A stretch of 64,000 nucleotides of DNA, taken from Otis tarda (lineage: Eukaryota; Chordata; Aves; Otidiformes; Otididae). Below the pieces are notes generated by a model. That model saw only the letters and a program-made list of their open reading frames with translations. It was not told where the DNA came from and ran no database searches. The number at the start of each line of letters is the position of its first letter. The stretch's first letter is position 1. The stretch covers positions 40,355,371 through 40,419,370 of the forward strand of contig CM048557.1 in assembly GCA_026413225.1 (NCBI GenBank). Reading direction: 5' to 3'. This document shows positions 61,901-64,000 of this stretch, piece by piece. A program made the position numbers and the translations under genes.

Positions 61901-64000
61901 AAATATCCTTAAAAACAGATATTAGAGTGAAAAACCATCTGTCAATTATGGCACAATAACAGTTTGTATTGATAACTGCAAATAACAGTTCTGCTTTTGG
62001 GTCATTTTTCACACATTTTGATGGCTTCTATCACACACACTGGCAGGCTTGAAAGTTGAAAGGTATGATAGCAAAGCTTTAGTGAAATCAGAGCCATCTT
62101 TCATTCTGCAGTTTTAGGCCTACTAGAAACAATAGTAAGTGCTGATCTCCCCCAGTAAAGCTCATCTACTAATCAGGAAACCGCAAACAATTTTACTGAA
62201 GTCCTGCTAGTCTCAAACTCATTTTTAGGTAGAAGAATTTTAAGCCATTGTGATTATTATAGGAGAGGTTTGGGCTTTTGTTCTCACTAGTAATTTCAAT
62301 CTAATTTCCTTAAGAGCTGCTGAAGAAAGCTGAACTACATTGCCTCTGCTAACAAGAGGATTGGCAAAACATTCTTGAATTCAACATAAACACTAATTTT
62401 AATTATTTTAACGTCAATGTTAAATATAAGTAAAAATGGCCATGGAATAGTGACCAGATTTTAGATTGTAAGTTTACTATTAAATCACTAATAGCTTCGA
62501 GAACCTTATTGAAATGAAACATCAAACCCAATGTTGGTGTGAAATCTTTCACACTTCAAAATGGTGACTCCAGCAAACAGTTAGATTTTCTTAAAGAAAA
62601 AAAAACCTATTCAGTCCACATAGAATTTCTCTCTTTGCAATGTAAAATCTGAAATACATATGTACGATAAAAAATAAGCTGCCAGAAAATTCTGAACTGG
62701 AAGCACAGGATATCTATAAACATAAAGAAACATATCGTAGAATAAAGAACTACTCTTAGTTTTCTCCACCCACAACTCTCACCAATTTAGTGTCATAATC
62801 CATATTTATACAAAATGTCCATAGCTGTAATCAGTAACTGTGAACTAGTGCTGACTAGTGAATCCCACTGTCTGTACATTTAAGGACTGGTAGCTCCTTG
62901 ACTCTACATCTACCAGCATCTAGCTCATGGATTATACTCGCAGTCACTTTTCACCCGCCAGCACAGAAAACGATCTAGTTTTCTGGATGAAAGATTTGAA
63001 CGAATAATGCAGAGTTGTTTAACACAAAGTATTCATTACACCTGAGATGAAGAGCTCAGTCATCAGCAGATCAAATTTAGTAACTTCAACAGCTAACACA
63101 GCAGCTTTATTAATAGCAGCTTTTCAGCCCGTAAGTTTAAGAATGTGATTCGGTATCATTTATTGACAGTCATCTGTCCAACTTAAATAACAGCCCCGTA
63201 GTTTGCACCTTAATAGGAAAATATGATAATCTGTAACAGGATTCCTTCTGTAATTTCCAATTTCATTGTAATAATTCATTTTAAAAATAACTAATGCTCA
63301 TCCTGTAGAAACTGCTGTCACTTTGATAATCTTTCAGTAAACAAATAACAGTGCAAATAAGATAATTCCAGAAAAAATACGAAAGATACAAAAATCTTAG
63401 TAAGATCTTACAAAATCTTAAAAGGTCTTACAAAAAAATTATCCTCAGTAGGCAAGATCAAGAAAAAATTTGGACATAACAACAGGATTCAGTAAACTGT
63501 CTGCTTTGTGTTACTAGTTCAGAAAGTATACAAAAATTTAACATGCACTATTAACTAAGCAGTAATGCCAGGTTTTTCCTTTTTCTTCAAAAGCCCATTT
63601 GCACATTTTTCTCCATCAGCATTTTCATTACACAACTAACATGGAGCGGAGCAATACCAAACGTCTGCCTGTTCGCCACCAGTAAGCTTCCCAGTGTACA
63701 CCGCAAGCGGCAATCAGAACACACACAGTTGGAAGTCAGCGCTCAAGGCAGTTCAGTAGTTTAATCAATTCGTGTGCATTTTAAGTGAGTTATCTGCAAC
63801 AAGAATGCTGGTATATTCCCAGCAGTGGCTACAGTGTTATTCTAAGCAAAAAACGGAGAGCAAAAGATGTTTTCATATTAGGATAATGTGAGGTACAGAA
63901 AAAATAACACAATCAATTTTTTTTTTTTTTTAATATGCTTCAGGTAGATATCAGTGGTCCACTGACAGTCCATTGCCTCCAATTTTCCTGTGTATTTAAC

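Larger units (their letters stand above)
45212..64000. other. PRKD1 intron 1, no recognised gene
   Basis: AT-rich intron up to the right edge. It contains simple repeats listed separately and A or T runs (about 50731-50763, 51100-51115, 57039-57058, 63917-63932). A tandem 19-bp duplication (GATGAATGTATTCAGATT-like) lies at about 60088-60126. Exon 1 of PRKD1, expected to be GC-rich with Ala/Pro-rich coding sequence, was not seen and should lie further right. Open frames such as 58425-58787 and 61399-61776 lack similarity or splice context. Confidence 0.5.

Overview
The window looks like avian nuclear DNA. It is AT-rich vertebrate intron sequence carrying many 5'-truncated CR1 LINEs with the bird-type 3' tail (ATTCTATG repeats), avian-type LTRs, and no SINEs that I recognise. 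The host content is a single gene on the minus strand: PRKD1 (protein kinase D1, PKD/PKC-mu). Four coding exons can be read, each with canonical AG/GT borders and matching phases.

Layout in gene order (right to left): 64000-33459 is the 3' part of intron 1, and exon 1 lies beyond the right edge. Exon 2 (33320-33458, 139 nt) encodes part of the N-terminal ubiquitin-like region. Intron 2 (6973-33319) holds most of the mobile DNA. Exon 3 (6841-6972, 132 nt) and exon 4 (5943-6103, 161 nt) together encode the first diacylglycerol-binding C1 domain (C1a). Exon 4 continues into the linker that carries the known 14-3-3 site region. A 24-nt microexon (3180-3203) encodes SPVSPGYE, the bird form of the SPVSPGFE octapeptide known from mouse PRKD1. 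The next constitutive exon, the second C1 domain, the PH domain and the kinase domain lie beyond the left edge.

Mobile elements: (1) a broken ERVL-like provirus at 8087-12568 (minus strand, sense to PRKD1) with a 5-bp target duplication ACCAA, a lysine-type primer site, and an open 294-codon frame for a multi-pass membrane protein ending in eight 10-residue repeats; (2) a 1136-bp solo LTR at 22702-23837 with target duplication GTAAT; (3) about ten CR1 pieces. The youngest-looking CR1 piece (44178-45211) still keeps an open 312-codon reverse-transcriptase C-terminal frame. The longer CR1 copies mostly lie antisense to PRKD1.

The rest is intron sequence with simple repeats and a few unassigned GC-richer islands (17860-18440, 43010-43225). 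I found no tRNA, rRNA, CRISPR array, operon or other prokaryote-type system. The most interesting items are the PRKD1 microexon and the repeat-tailed membrane frame inside the ERVL-like fossil. Similarities come from memory of protein and repeat families; no database search was run.
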